Source: RHLJ01 sp963974345 (GTDB lineage: Bacteria > Bacteroidota > Rhodothermia > Balneolales > Balneolaceae). Taken from it: 64,000 nt of DNA. The translations under genes were made by a program, and so were the position numbers. How positions within the stretch are numbered: the stretch's first letter is position 1; the number at the start of each line of letters is the position of its first letter. The stretch is taken from contig CAXBBW010000008.1 of assembly GCA_963974345.1 (NCBI GenBank), positions 62,001 through 126,000 on the forward strand, written 5' to 3'. Shown piece after piece: positions 19,261 to 27,178 of this stretch. Under the pieces are notes generated by a model. That model was not told where the DNA came from. It made no database searches and was given only the letters and a program-made list of their open reading frames with translations.

Positions 19261-19940
19261 GGTTCCTTAATCCCTTTTACCAGTAACCATATCGCTAGTG
19301 TGACCTCACCCAGCGCCGCCGATATCCCAACGATCCAACTGAATATCACTTTATTTTCCGGAATAAGGATGAATCCAAAGCTTTCAATCAAGTAACCGAA
19401 TGAAGCGCCAATCATAAGAATGCCCAGAAGCGTTGGGAAATGACCCGATTTCATTAGCAAATAGCCAAGCAGGAAACAGTGGATTCCGAATGTTACTCCC
19501 GCCAGAATATATCCTAAATGATGGGCTTCCATAAAAAACAAGGACCATTCACTGAGCTGAATCTGAGAAAATTGACTAGCGAGTCCATCACTTTCCAAAA
19601 CGTTAAGAGCTGCGGCATGATTAAGTAAATTTGCAGTTGCTACACCTGGATGGGCTATCAATCTGAAACATGCCATGATCAATGCAAGCGGTTTATTCAC
19701 CGACTTCAACAACAGGTATAACAATACAGAAATCGCAATATCTGTAGAAAAAGCGATCAGGTCTGTAACCAATCCCCATCTGAACAATTCTGAATTAGCC
19801 AGAATATTATTGGCAGTGGCAATCGCATCGCCGGCGATAAATACGGATTCTCTTGCTACACCCTGCGCGAATCCCGCGCTAAATATTACTACCAGATAGA
19901 GTACTCCGGTAATTCTACCGATTTTCATTTCATTATACAT
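19257..19940 (-). CDS. DUF4386 family membrane protein
   Basis: 227 residues with six or seven hydrophobic segments; the opening 'KIGRITGVLYLVVIFSAGFAQ' and the 'RLIAHPGVATANLLN' region match the DUF4386 family of small integral membrane proteins of unknown function. I chose the ATG at 19940 because a strong Shine-Dalgarno (AAGGAGG at 19949-19955) lies eight bases upstream. A longer frame to 20045 would run through the end of the MDR gene. The start overlaps the MDR stop by 8 bases, and its own stop overlaps the next start, so it is tightly coupled in the operon. A paralogue at 41985-42665 also follows an MDR gene, so the pair is a recurring unit. Confidence 0.85.
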   Translation of the reverse strand: MYNEMKIGRITGVLYLVVIFSAGFAQGVARESVFIAGDAIATANNILANSELFRWGLVTDLIAFSTDIAISVLLYLLLKSVNKPLALIMACFRLIAHPGVATANLLNHAAALNVLESDGLASQFSQIQLSEWSLFFMEAHHLGYILAGVTFGIHCFLLGYLLMKSGHFPTLLGILMIGASFGYLIESFGFILIPENKVIFSWIVGISAALGEVTLAIWLLVKGIKEP

Positions 19941-20907
19941 GAGTGGTTCCTCCTTGAATTGCCAATATGATATTTCCTTGTTTATGACCTGATTCTGCAT
20001 GATTATGAGCCTCCTTGATTTCTTCCATACTGTATGTTTTTTCAATGACTGCTTTGAGCTTTTTTGACTTTACTAAGTCTTTGATTTCATCCAATAATTC
20101 CTGGGATTCTTTTGTAACTCCTGTAAATACTTTATGACCTTTTCGAAAGGTGTTCATCATCATCGCCCACATCAATTCAAGATTAAATGCAGTTGATATA
20201 AAGTGACCTTCTGAGGTAAATAACTGCTTAGCACTCCTGTAGCTCAGATTTCCTACAGTATCAAAAATGATATCATAATGATGGAAATCGTTGACAAGCC
20301 TTTCTTTTTTATAATCAACAACCCGATCTGCACCGATCTCTCGCACTAGTTTCACATTCCGGGTGCTGCACACTCCAGTAACAGTAGCACCGTTTGCTTT
20401 AGCTATCTGGACCGCATAACTACCTACACTTCCGGAAGCCCCGTTTATTAATACCCGATCTCCCTTTTTTAGTCCTCCCTTTTTCAGAAAAAACAAAGCT
20501 GTCATCGCTCCGATTGGAATAGTTGCCAATGATTCATTTTCTATATCTCTATCAACTTTGGAGATCACGCTATCCTCATTCAATGCGATAAATTCTGAGT
20601 GAGCGCCAGTCTTCAGTCCGGTACTGCCAAAAATTTTATCACCCGGCTTAAATCGTGTTACACTCTCCCCTATTTCAATGATCTCTCCATAAAACTCCTG
20701 TCCCAAAACTTTCTGTTTAGGCGCTAATAGACCATTCATAAATCTAACCAAAATGGGGTCAGCTTTTCTCAGATGCCAATCGGCAGCAGTAACGGAACTG
20801 CTTATAATTTTTATTAATAGTTCATTCGGGCCGGGTTTAGGGATGCTGGTTTTTATCAACTTCAAAACATCCGCGCTTCCGTAGGTGTCGTATATAATTG
20901 ACTTCAT
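19933..20907 (-). CDS. NAD(P)-dependent MDR oxidoreductase (quinone oxidoreductase-like)
   Basis: 324 residues from the ATG at 20907, where the family-typical start 'MKSIIYDTYGSADVLKL' begins. An upstream extension to 20979 would overlap the acetyltransferase gene. Medium-chain dehydrogenase/reductase layout: GroES-like domain to about residue 125 (with 'SSVTAADWHLRKADP'), then a Rossmann domain with 'GASGSVGSYAVQIAKANGATV'. Catalytic and structural zinc ligands are absent, as in the QOR/zeta-crystallin-like NADPH reductases. It probably reduces quinones or enones in the cytoplasm. It sits second in the operon, between the Vat-like enzyme and the DUF4386 protein. Confidence 0.9.
   Translation of the reverse strand: MKSIIYDTYGSADVLKLIKTSIPKPGPNELLIKIISSSVTAADWHLRKADPILVRFMNGLLAPKQKVLGQEFYGEIIEIGESVTRFKPGDKIFGSTGLKTGAHSEFIALNEDSVISKVDRDIENESLATIPIGAMTALFFLKKGGLKKGDRVLINGASGSVGSYAVQIAKANGATVTGVCSTRNVKLVREIGADRVVDYKKERLVNDFHHYDIIFDTVGNLSYRSAKQLFTSEGHFISTAFNLELMWAMMMNTFRKGHKVFTGVTKESQELLDEIKDLVKSKKLKAVIEKTYSMEEIKEAHNHAESGHKQGNIILAIQGGTTHV
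19949..19955 (-). promoter_or_regulatory. Strong Shine-Dalgarno deciding the DUF4386 start
   Basis: On the minus strand AAGGAGG stands eight bases before the ATG at 19940, inside the 3' end of the MDR gene. It is the clearest ribosome-binding site in the window, where most genes have weak ones. It fixes the start of the DUF4386 gene. Confidence 0.75.
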
Positions 20908-20944
20908 AGTGTTTCTTATTATCGGATTAGTAAATAGTGATGGC

Positions 20945-21577
20945 TTATTCGGATATCGTCGAGATCTTAGTAAAGTCATTGCCTGTCAAAAAGGTCAGGT
21001 TCTGTGTGATCTTAGTTATTTCCCAATCCCACCATCTCAACTTTAGTAACTCAGCGATTTTTTCTTCTGAGAATCGATACCTGATTATATGAGCAGGATT
21101 TCCACCAACTAAGCTATAGGGTTCCACATCATTAACTACAGTAGCATTTGTAGCTATGATCGCTCCATCTCCAATGTTAATACCTGCCATAATTGTTGCA
21201 TTATGACCAATCCAGACATCATTTCCGATAATTGTATCGCCTTTATATGGATATACTTTGTCCTCCATTGCATCCTCCCACCCATTACCGAAGATGGCAA
21301 AGGGATAAGTTGATATAGCATTTGTCAGATGATTGGCTCCATTCATAATAAATGAGACTCCTGAAGCGATCATGCAAAACTTGCCGATCTTCAATTTATC
21401 TCCAGTGAAATCGAAATGATATTTCACGTTTCGTATAAAGTTCTGAACATCTTCCAGGTCATCGTAATAGGTGTAATCTTCTACTTCAATATTGGAATGG
21501 TTTATAAGGTTCTTCAGAAAACACAACTTTTTATAATGTGCTAAAGGAAATAAAGTGTCTTTATCAGGACCGTACAT
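20945..21577 (-). CDS. Vat-type xenobiotic O-acetyltransferase
   Basis: 210 residues, close in length and motif order to the streptogramin A acetyltransferases (Vat) and related CatB-type xenobiotic acetyltransferases. Seen: 'MYGPDKDTLFPL' start, 'VEDYTYYDD', 'GDKLKIGKFCMIASGV', 'FIMNGANH' with the catalytic His at residue 83 (equivalent to His82 of VatD), 'STYPFAIFGNGWE', and hexapeptide repeats around 'TIIGNDVWIGHNATIMAGINIGDGAII', then 'VGGNPAHIIRYRF'. Left-handed beta-helix trimer; acetyl-CoA donates acetyl to a hydroxyl group. Whether the substrate is streptogramin A or another compound cannot be read from sequence. It is first in a four-gene operon; conserved half-sites lie 63-100 bases upstream. 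Confidence 0.9.
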   Translation of the reverse strand: MYGPDKDTLFPLAHYKKLCFLKNLINHSNIEVEDYTYYDDLEDVQNFIRNVKYHFDFTGDKLKIGKFCMIASGVSFIMNGANHLTNAISTYPFAIFGNGWEDAMEDKVYPYKGDTIIGNDVWIGHNATIMAGINIGDGAIIATNATVVNDVEPYSLVGGNPAHIIRYRFSEEKIAELLKLRWWDWEITKITQNLTFLTGNDFTKISTISE

Positions 21578-21639
21578 ACCTAGTGAGTTAATTTCTGTTA
21601 TCTACGGTGATAAGTTGAGACTATATCTTCCACGAATCG

Positions 21640-21677
21640 TTCGGATATACCTATTCGGACTTTTTTGTACATCCGAA
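21640..21677 (-). promoter_or_regulatory. Predicted operator upstream of the vat operon
   Basis: Three half-sites: TTCGGA at 21640 and 21654 (14 bases apart, same direction) and TCCGAA at 21672, which makes an exact 6-bp inverted repeat with the middle one (12-base spacer). Read on the minus strand, the element starts AGTCCGAAT, a 9-mer found again upstream of the DJ-1-like gene at 23648. The CCG pair with 14-base spacing recurs upstream of the SDR-like gene at 34709. All three lie about 75-85 bases before a start codon, fitting an activator site. Likely bound by the AraC-type regulator encoded next to it (inference). Confidence 0.55.
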
Positions 21678-21779
21678 CTTTAGGATCAGGTGTTAAATTT
21701 AGGCACGATTGCTTTAATGTGTGAATAAGGGAAGAATAACTGGGCTAACAAGATCCAGAAACCTTAGATCATGCACTTA

Positions 21780-23546
21780 CTACTGCTCTTTCAGCCAGCG
21801 TCGGGGAGTAAGACCAGTGCTTTTTTTGAAATAATCATTAAACGTTGTTTTTGAATTGAATCCACTTTCAAAGGCAATGCCTAATAACGTAAGATTTTGA
21901 TTCTCCGGCAGCACAGCCATCTTTTTAAAATGCTCCAGCCGGTAAGAGTTGATGAAATGATGGAAGTTCGATCTTTTATCCTGATTAATTAACCAGGATA
22001 GTTTGTTGGAACTCGTATTAATATGATCCGCCAGATCGGTCAACGAAAGTTTTGGATCAAGATATAATTCTTCTATCCCCATACTTTTATCCAGGGCTCG
22101 TACCAGCTCCTTATGTTCTTCCTTATCGGTAATTAAGGGTCTTGAATCAGATGAGTCTTCATAAACCTCGCTTAGCAAAGGGAATTTATTGGGAAGGAAC
22201 TGCTGAAGGTTATTGTACTCTTCCCGGGGCCTAAGTTTTGCTAAAAAAGGATCGTAGTTAAAGCAGATGTATTTTCCATGCTTTTGATTCAGTCCCTCTT
22301 CCAACATTTCAAAAGCCTCATCATAATTTTCTTCCAGTGTAAGAAAATATAACCGCCAGGGATGGATAGTTTCCTCAGCTAGGAACGGCTGCTCATAATC
22401 TGAAATTGGTTCATTGTTGTACAGGCGATAAAGAGTAGTATAATAATCCATAAATGGTAACTCGCTAAACTCTTCCAAAATCTCCTCTAGCTCTGCCTGG
22501 TTATCTGTCAAAATCAAGGCTGCAGCTTTCAACTGTACAGCAAATATCCATTTAGGGTCTTGCTTCAACACTTTATTCATTTGCTGAATGGCTTTCTCAT
22601 ACTCCCCAGAGAAGTATAAGATATTCCCCTTCATAAAAGTATGATTGAGGGAAAGGGGATTGATCTCCAGAGCGCGGTCAATGTGAATCATAGCTTCATC
22701 AAATTGCCCCACCATGATATACATCCCTGCAATAGCCTCTAAAACTTCAGCATTGTTGAAGTTCAGCTCCAGGTAACGTTTGAAATGATCAATTGCACTG
22801 TTGTGATCCCACTCAATCATCATTTCTGTTGATGCCTTAGCTAAATGATAATCTAAAGAGTCACTGTTCACATCCACGGCTTTTTCCAGATACTTATAGA
22901 CTTCAGATCTGGCTTCTTCTCCTGAACTCCAGAAAAGCATGTAGGTATAGCAGAGTACAATCCCATAGTAGGCTCTAAATAATTCCGGATCTAATTGAAT
23001 GGCATTTCGATAGTGTTCTATGGCTCGTTCTAAAGCATCATTGGTCCATTTTAGCTGTTCATACCGACCTTTCAGATAGTAGTCATAGGCATCAATATTA
23101 CTGGAATCGGGAGAAACCAAGTATGGCTGAAATTCAATGTGACCAAAATTCTCTCTGATATTATCTGCGACTAGTAAACTGATCTCATCCTGCAGCTTAA
23201 AGATATCCTCAAGCTGGCGATCAAATTTCATACTCCAAATATGAAATCCGTCACTCGTACGCACCAGCCGAACTGATATCCTCACATCCATCCCTGATTT
23301 TCTGACACTTCCTTCCAGAATGGTAGCTACTCCAAGTTGCTTCCCTATCGCCCGGACGTCTAAATGTTTGCCTTTAAACATAAAACTTGATGTTCGTGCT
23401 ATAACCTTCAGTCCTTTTGTTTTTGACAAAGCCAGGATGATTTCCTCCGTAATTCCATCACTGAAATATTCATTATCCTTATCCGGACTTAAATTGATAA
23501 AGGGTAATATTGCAACGGATTTGTCGGTCATTAGAGCTTTAGACAC
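21780..23546 (-). CDS. TolB-like/TPR/AraC-HTH fusion regulator (paralogue 1)
   Basis: 588 residues. Residues ~8-140 match the TolB/FlgO-like N-terminal domain seen in CadC- and adenylate-cyclase-type proteins ('SVAILPFINLSPDKDNEYFSDGITEEI', 'VIARTSSFMFKGKH', 'LEGSVRKSG', 'HIWSMKFDR'). About 155-420 holds TPR helices ('AIEHYRNAIQLDPELFRAYYG', 'MIHIDRALEINPLS'). Residues ~480-588 are an AraC HTH ('LTDLADHINTSSNKLSWLIN', 'LLGIAFESGFNSKTTFNDYFKKSTGLTPRRW'). No cyclase domain and no transmembrane segment, so a cytoplasmic one-component regulator sensing through the TolB/TPR part is inferred. It lies between two operons that each carry a TCGGA-type site. Paralogue: 35154-36962. Confidence 0.92.
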   Translation of the reverse strand: MSKALMTDKSVAILPFINLSPDKDNEYFSDGITEEIILALSKTKGLKVIARTSSFMFKGKHLDVRAIGKQLGVATILEGSVRKSGMDVRISVRLVRTSDGFHIWSMKFDRQLEDIFKLQDEISLLVADNIRENFGHIEFQPYLVSPDSSNIDAYDYYLKGRYEQLKWTNDALERAIEHYRNAIQLDPELFRAYYGIVLCYTYMLFWSSGEEARSEVYKYLEKAVDVNSDSLDYHLAKASTEMMIEWDHNSAIDHFKRYLELNFNNAEVLEAIAGMYIMVGQFDEAMIHIDRALEINPLSLNHTFMKGNILYFSGEYEKAIQQMNKVLKQDPKWIFAVQLKAAALILTDNQAELEEILEEFSELPFMDYYTTLYRLYNNEPISDYEQPFLAEETIHPWRLYFLTLEENYDEAFEMLEEGLNQKHGKYICFNYDPFLAKLRPREEYNNLQQFLPNKFPLLSEVYEDSSDSRPLITDKEEHKELVRALDKSMGIEELYLDPKLSLTDLADHINTSSNKLSWLINQDKRSNFHHFINSYRLEHFKKMAVLPENQNLTLLGIAFESGFNSKTTFNDYFKKSTGLTPRRWLKEQ

Positions 23547-23647
23547 AGTTAGAGATTACAAAAGAAATTATAATAGGTAATCAGGTATTAACTATCCAAT
23601 GGCAGGAATTGATTGAGTCAGGATTTAAAATGGAATGAATGGGCATG

Positions 23648-23670
23648 AGTCCGAATCTACACACTCGGAC
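23648..23670 (+). promoter_or_regulatory. Predicted operator upstream of the DJ-1-like operon
   Basis: AGTCCGAAT at 23648 followed by TCGGAC at 23665; GTCCGA and TCGGAC form an exact 6-bp inverted repeat around 10 bases. The 9-mer is identical to the one in the vat operator and lies at nearly the same distance from its start codon (83 against 84 bases). It stands in the 184-base region between the divergent regulator and DJ-1-like genes, so it could also serve autoregulation. Confidence 0.5.
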
Positions 23671-23730
23671 GATGTAAGCATTTTCAGTTCTCATATTTCA
23701 ACTGAAATCTTAACTCAAACAGAAAATTTA

Positions 23731-24867
23731 ATGAAACAGTACTTTTGGCTATTCATCTTGTGTATTACTTCACTTCTATACAGTTCTCAGGTTGTAGCTC
23801 AGGAACATATCTTAATCGTAGTAACCAATAACACAGAGGTTCAGGCTACTATCGATGGTAAAGATTCTACAATTGCCGGTGGATACACACTTTCAGAAGT
23901 AACTCAAGCCTATGATGTATTCATTAAAAGTGGATTTATGGTGGACTTCATCAGCCCCGATGGTGGACAGACTCAGTATGAACCTGAAGAAAAGCTCAGT
24001 GACCTTGACAAGGCATTCATTAAAAATCCTGAAATCATGGCTCGGTTAAAGAATACCCTGTCTCCTAAACAGATTAATGCCAGTGAGTACAATGCTATTT
24101 ATTTCGCAGGAGGTAAAACACTCTGGGATTTTCCTGATAATACCGAGCTCGCTTCACTTACTGCTTCTATTTATGAACAAGGCGGAGTGGTTGGTGCCAT
24201 TTGTCATGGACCAGGCGCGCTTTTAAACGTTAAATTATCCAATGGGGATCGCTTAATCGAAGGCAAAAATATAAGCTCATTTACGAATTTAGAAGAGCAT
24301 TTATTTTCGAAGGCCGCAAAATTTTATCCATTTACGTTACAGGATGAATTGACCCGGTTAGGAGCAAAGTATCAGGAAGCCCCGCCACTGTTTGACCAGT
24401 CTGTTGTTGATGGACGTCTGGTTACTGGTCAAAATCCTCTTTCCACCTATTCCGTTGCAGAAAATATGATGGAATTAATGGGGAAAACACCACCTCAACG
24501 ACCTTGGGATCAACTAAGCTTTACTGTCGGTGTTGTGCAAAATGCCGTTCAGCACGGCAAAACAAAGACGTATCAATTCATTGATTCTCATGACTCTGAT
24601 TCGCTGTTAGATGAGCGATTACTCGCGGAACTAAGTATTTATGGCAGCCGTGGCTACATGGGTAAGGAAGTCCAAAACAAAGGAATTCCATTGCTTGAAA
24701 TCGCTTCAGAATTGATACCGAACAATCCTCAAATCTTAGAGGAATTGGCAAGAATTCATTATAAGAATGGTGACATAAAACAAGCCGAGCAATATCTGGC
24801 TAAAAGTTTAACAATCGACCCGGATTCAGAAACTGCCAATGAACTTAAACATGAGATGGAGCAATAA
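23731..24867 (+). CDS. Exported DJ-1/PfpI-like protein with TPR tail
   Basis: 378 residues from the ATG at 23731, chosen because it starts a signal peptide (MKQYFWLFILCITSLLYSSQ, then 'VVAQ'); the frame is open upstream but holds the operator. The DJ-1/PfpI-type class I amidotransferase fold spans ~25-255: 'ILIVVTNNTE', 'YFAGGKTLWDFPD', nucleophile elbow 'GAICHGPGALLN' (Cys near residue 158) and 'DGRLVTGQNPLST'. Hsp31-like members are deglycases or chaperones; this one would act in the periplasm. The C-terminus (~300-378) has TPR-type helices ('LARIHYKNGDIKQAEQYLAKSLTIDPDS'). The signal peptide plus TPR addition is unusual. It is followed by an amidohydrolase in the same operon. Confidence 0.88.
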   Translation: MKQYFWLFILCITSLLYSSQVVAQEHILIVVTNNTEVQATIDGKDSTIAGGYTLSEVTQAYDVFIKSGFMVDFISPDGGQTQYEPEEKLSDLDKAFIKNPEIMARLKNTLSPKQINASEYNAIYFAGGKTLWDFPDNTELASLTASIYEQGGVVGAICHGPGALLNVKLSNGDRLIEGKNISSFTNLEEHLFSKAAKFYPFTLQDELTRLGAKYQEAPPLFDQSVVDGRLVTGQNPLSTYSVAENMMELMGKTPPQRPWDQLSFTVGVVQNAVQHGKTKTYQFIDSHDSDSLLDERLLAELSIYGSRGYMGKEVQNKGIPLLEIASELIPNNPQILEELARIHYKNGDIKQAEQYLAKSLTIDPDSETANELKHEMEQ

Positions 24868-24919
24868 TTCTCTCCGGTGATAATCGTGGTACAACTTCAA
24901 ACAATAGACGTAGAAAATC

Positions 24920-26245
24920 ATGAAAACTACTGACCAAATTACTAAGAATTTTATACTCACAAACATTCGACTGATAAGCATGGATCAGGATGTTGGCTAT
25001 CTTGATAAAGCATCGTTTTCGGTACGTGAAGGCGTTATTTCAAAAATATATAAAGAAGATGAAATTCCGGATAAACTTGATTCTGATCTTCCCAAAATTG
25101 ACGGTAAAGGCTATATCGCAATGCCTGGTTTTGTTGACACGCATACCCACCTATGGAATTCGCCCTGGAAGTCTTTCCTTGGAACAGCTTCTGGATTGAA
25201 TTATGAGATACTTTGCAAAAAAATGGGTCCACTTTTCACCCCGGAAGATTCTTATTCCGCTGTGCATGCAGCTAGTCTTGAGGCATTGTCAGCGGGTGTA
25301 ACCACTATTAATAACTGGGCGCATAACCTGCCAAGTCCCGAACATGCTGATGCTGAGCTTCAGGCTATGGAAGATGCCGGGATCAGGGGGCATTTTACTT
25401 ACGGCTACCATTACGAGTTGTCACCTGAGGAACCGATGAATGTTGCTGATGCTATTCGGTTAAGAGATTCTTCTGCCAGCAAACGAATAACGTTTAGGCT
25501 TGGATTAAGAAATGATGTGACTCCCGATCCCAATTTCCCATTTTTTAAATTTCTTAACGTAGCACCTGCGCTACTTAAACAAGAGATTGCAATGGCACGC
25601 GAGGCCGGACTTCCTATCAGTATGCACGTACTTAATGAAGGGAAAGCTGACTATTATGCAAAAGCTGGTTACCTAAGTTCCGACAATTTGATCATTCATG
25701 GGTATCACTGGGATGATGCAGACTGGCAAGTGCTGGCCGACCACAATACGCCGGTCAGTTTTTCTCCTTCTACGGCCAATGGAATGAGGAGAATAATACC
25801 TCTGACTTCTGCACAACGATCCGGTGTTCAATGTGGCCTTTCTTTTGATAACTATGCCGGATCCGGCGGACCGAATATGTTTAAAATGATGACTGTAGCC
25901 CGTATCAACCAGCAATTAGGTAAGAAAAAGATATCGGATTACAATCTTCTTTCATTAGTTACAAAAAACGGAGCAGGGGTACTTGGAATTTCAGATGAAG
26001 TAGGTACCATTACACCTGGAAAACAAGCCGACTTTATTTTAGTCAAAACTGATTCTCTTGCAATGGCTCCGGCAAAGGATTCTGTCAGAGCACTAACCAA
26101 TACGGCTAATCCCGGTGACATCGATTCCGTCTATGTGGATGGCACACCTGTAAAAAGAAATGGCAAAATGCTTCGAATTCATACTGCTGAAATTACGAAT
26201 GATCTCAATTCTCGATTTGAACGCCTTATTCGACTCATGAACTGA
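24920..26245 (+). CDS. Amidohydrolase, cytosine deaminase/chlorohydrolase-like
   Basis: 441 residues, cytoplasmic (no signal peptide). Amidohydrolase superfamily, AtzA/SsnA/cytosine-deaminase branch: N-terminal beta domain, 'GFVDTHTHLWNSP' (HxH metal motif), 'PISMHVLNEG' (His), 'LIIHGYHWDD' (His), 'LSFDNYAGSG' (Asp) and the closing 'GTITPGKQADFILVKT'. Such enzymes deaminate or dechlorinate ring compounds; the substrate is unknown. It lies 52 bases after the DJ-1-like gene, likely the same transcript and the same control by the adjacent regulator. It is a different subgroup from the amidohydrolases at 1-1041 and 17902-19260. Confidence 0.9.
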   Translation: MKTTDQITKNFILTNIRLISMDQDVGYLDKASFSVREGVISKIYKEDEIPDKLDSDLPKIDGKGYIAMPGFVDTHTHLWNSPWKSFLGTASGLNYEILCKKMGPLFTPEDSYSAVHAASLEALSAGVTTINNWAHNLPSPEHADAELQAMEDAGIRGHFTYGYHYELSPEEPMNVADAIRLRDSSASKRITFRLGLRNDVTPDPNFPFFKFLNVAPALLKQEIAMAREAGLPISMHVLNEGKADYYAKAGYLSSDNLIIHGYHWDDADWQVLADHNTPVSFSPSTANGMRRIIPLTSAQRSGVQCGLSFDNYAGSGGPNMFKMMTVARINQQLGKKKISDYNLLSLVTKNGAGVLGISDEVGTITPGKQADFILVKTDSLAMAPAKDSVRALTNTANPGDIDSVYVDGTPVKRNGKMLRIHTAEITNDLNSRFERLIRLMN

Positions 26246-26455
26246 AATCATTCAATCATTATTTACTGTTTCCCAGCCAATATGAAAATGGAGTTCCATA
26301 ATGATTGCCAAACAATTCAATAATATCAATCTGTAATAATGAATGAAACTAAGAGCCACATGAAAAGAAAAAGCTTTCTTCGCCTCTATCCAAAAGATAC
26401 TACTTGTAATCCCTACTAATATTAGAAGTAAAGTGACAACACCTTTATCAAATCC

Positions 26456-27178
26456 TTATTGTTTCCGCTTCAAAATTTCATCCCGAACGGAATTGCTGTA
26501 GGTCTGACCTATGGGTACTTCTTGTTTTTCTACCGTAATAGTATTTCCCTGAATAGTTTTAATTTTTTCTACCGCTACAATGAAAGAACGGTGCACCCGC
26601 ATGAACGCTGGAGCCGGTAGTAACTCTTCCAGATCAGATATCTTTTCGTGAACAAGCAGTTCTCCTCCTTCCAAAAACAATGCGGAATAATTTCCTCTGG
26701 CTTCCACATATAAAATATCTTCCAAACTCACCTGATGGTATTCCTTATCACCTTTTACAAAGAAACGCTGTGGTGACATGGAATTCCCTTCCTGCTGATC
26801 ATATCCTTTACCAGCCAATAAAGATGATGTAGAAATAGCTTTATTAACAGCTTTCAAAAAACGTTCAAAACTAAATGGCTTAACCAGATAATCTTCTATG
26901 GCAAGCTCATACCCTTCAAGGGCATGTTCTTTGTATGCAGTGGTAACAATAACTTTTGGCGAATTTTGAAGGGTTCGAAGAAAATCAAAGCCTTTCAGTT
27001 TGGGCATGTTCAAATCCAGGAACATTAAGTCTGTCTGGTTTGAATTGAGCCACTCCAAAGCTTCCAGAGCATCATAACACTGTTTAACTACCCTAAGATG
27101 AGGCAACCTCTCACAATAGGTACTCATCAAATCCTGAGCCAGTGGTTCGTCATCTACGATTATACATTTAATCTTCAT
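26456..27178 (-). CDS. LytTR-family response regulator
   Basis: 240 residues. Receiver domain 1-~120 with acidic pair D9-D10, phosphoacceptor Asp55 in 'LMFLDLNMPKLKG', 'VTTAYKEHALEGYE' and Lys in 'YLVKPFSFERF'. LytTR DNA-binding domain ~140-238 ('FFVKGDKEYHQVSLEDILYVEARGNYSALFL', 'MRVHRSFIVAVEKI'). Its ATG overlaps the stop of the kinase gene by one base (TAATG), so the pair is co-translated. Its likely target is the divergent ABC operon from 28514. After its TAA the same frame stays open for another 67 codons with hydrophobic stretches, with no start codon near the beginning; noted as an oddity. Confidence 0.95.
   Translation of the reverse strand: MKIKCIIVDDEPLAQDLMSTYCERLPHLRVVKQCYDALEALEWLNSNQTDLMFLDLNMPKLKGFDFLRTLQNSPKVIVTTAYKEHALEGYELAIEDYLVKPFSFERFLKAVNKAISTSSLLAGKGYDQQEGNSMSPQRFFVKGDKEYHQVSLEDILYVEARGNYSALFLEGGELLVHEKISDLEELLPAPAFMRVHRSFIVAVEKIKTIQGNTITVEKQEVPIGQTYSNSVRDEILKRKQ

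Noticed and set aside
21780..23546. Annotation as adenylate cyclase
   Set aside because: Only the TolB-like N-terminal domain and TPRs shared with such proteins are present. The C-terminus is an AraC HTH and there is no cyclase catalytic domain.
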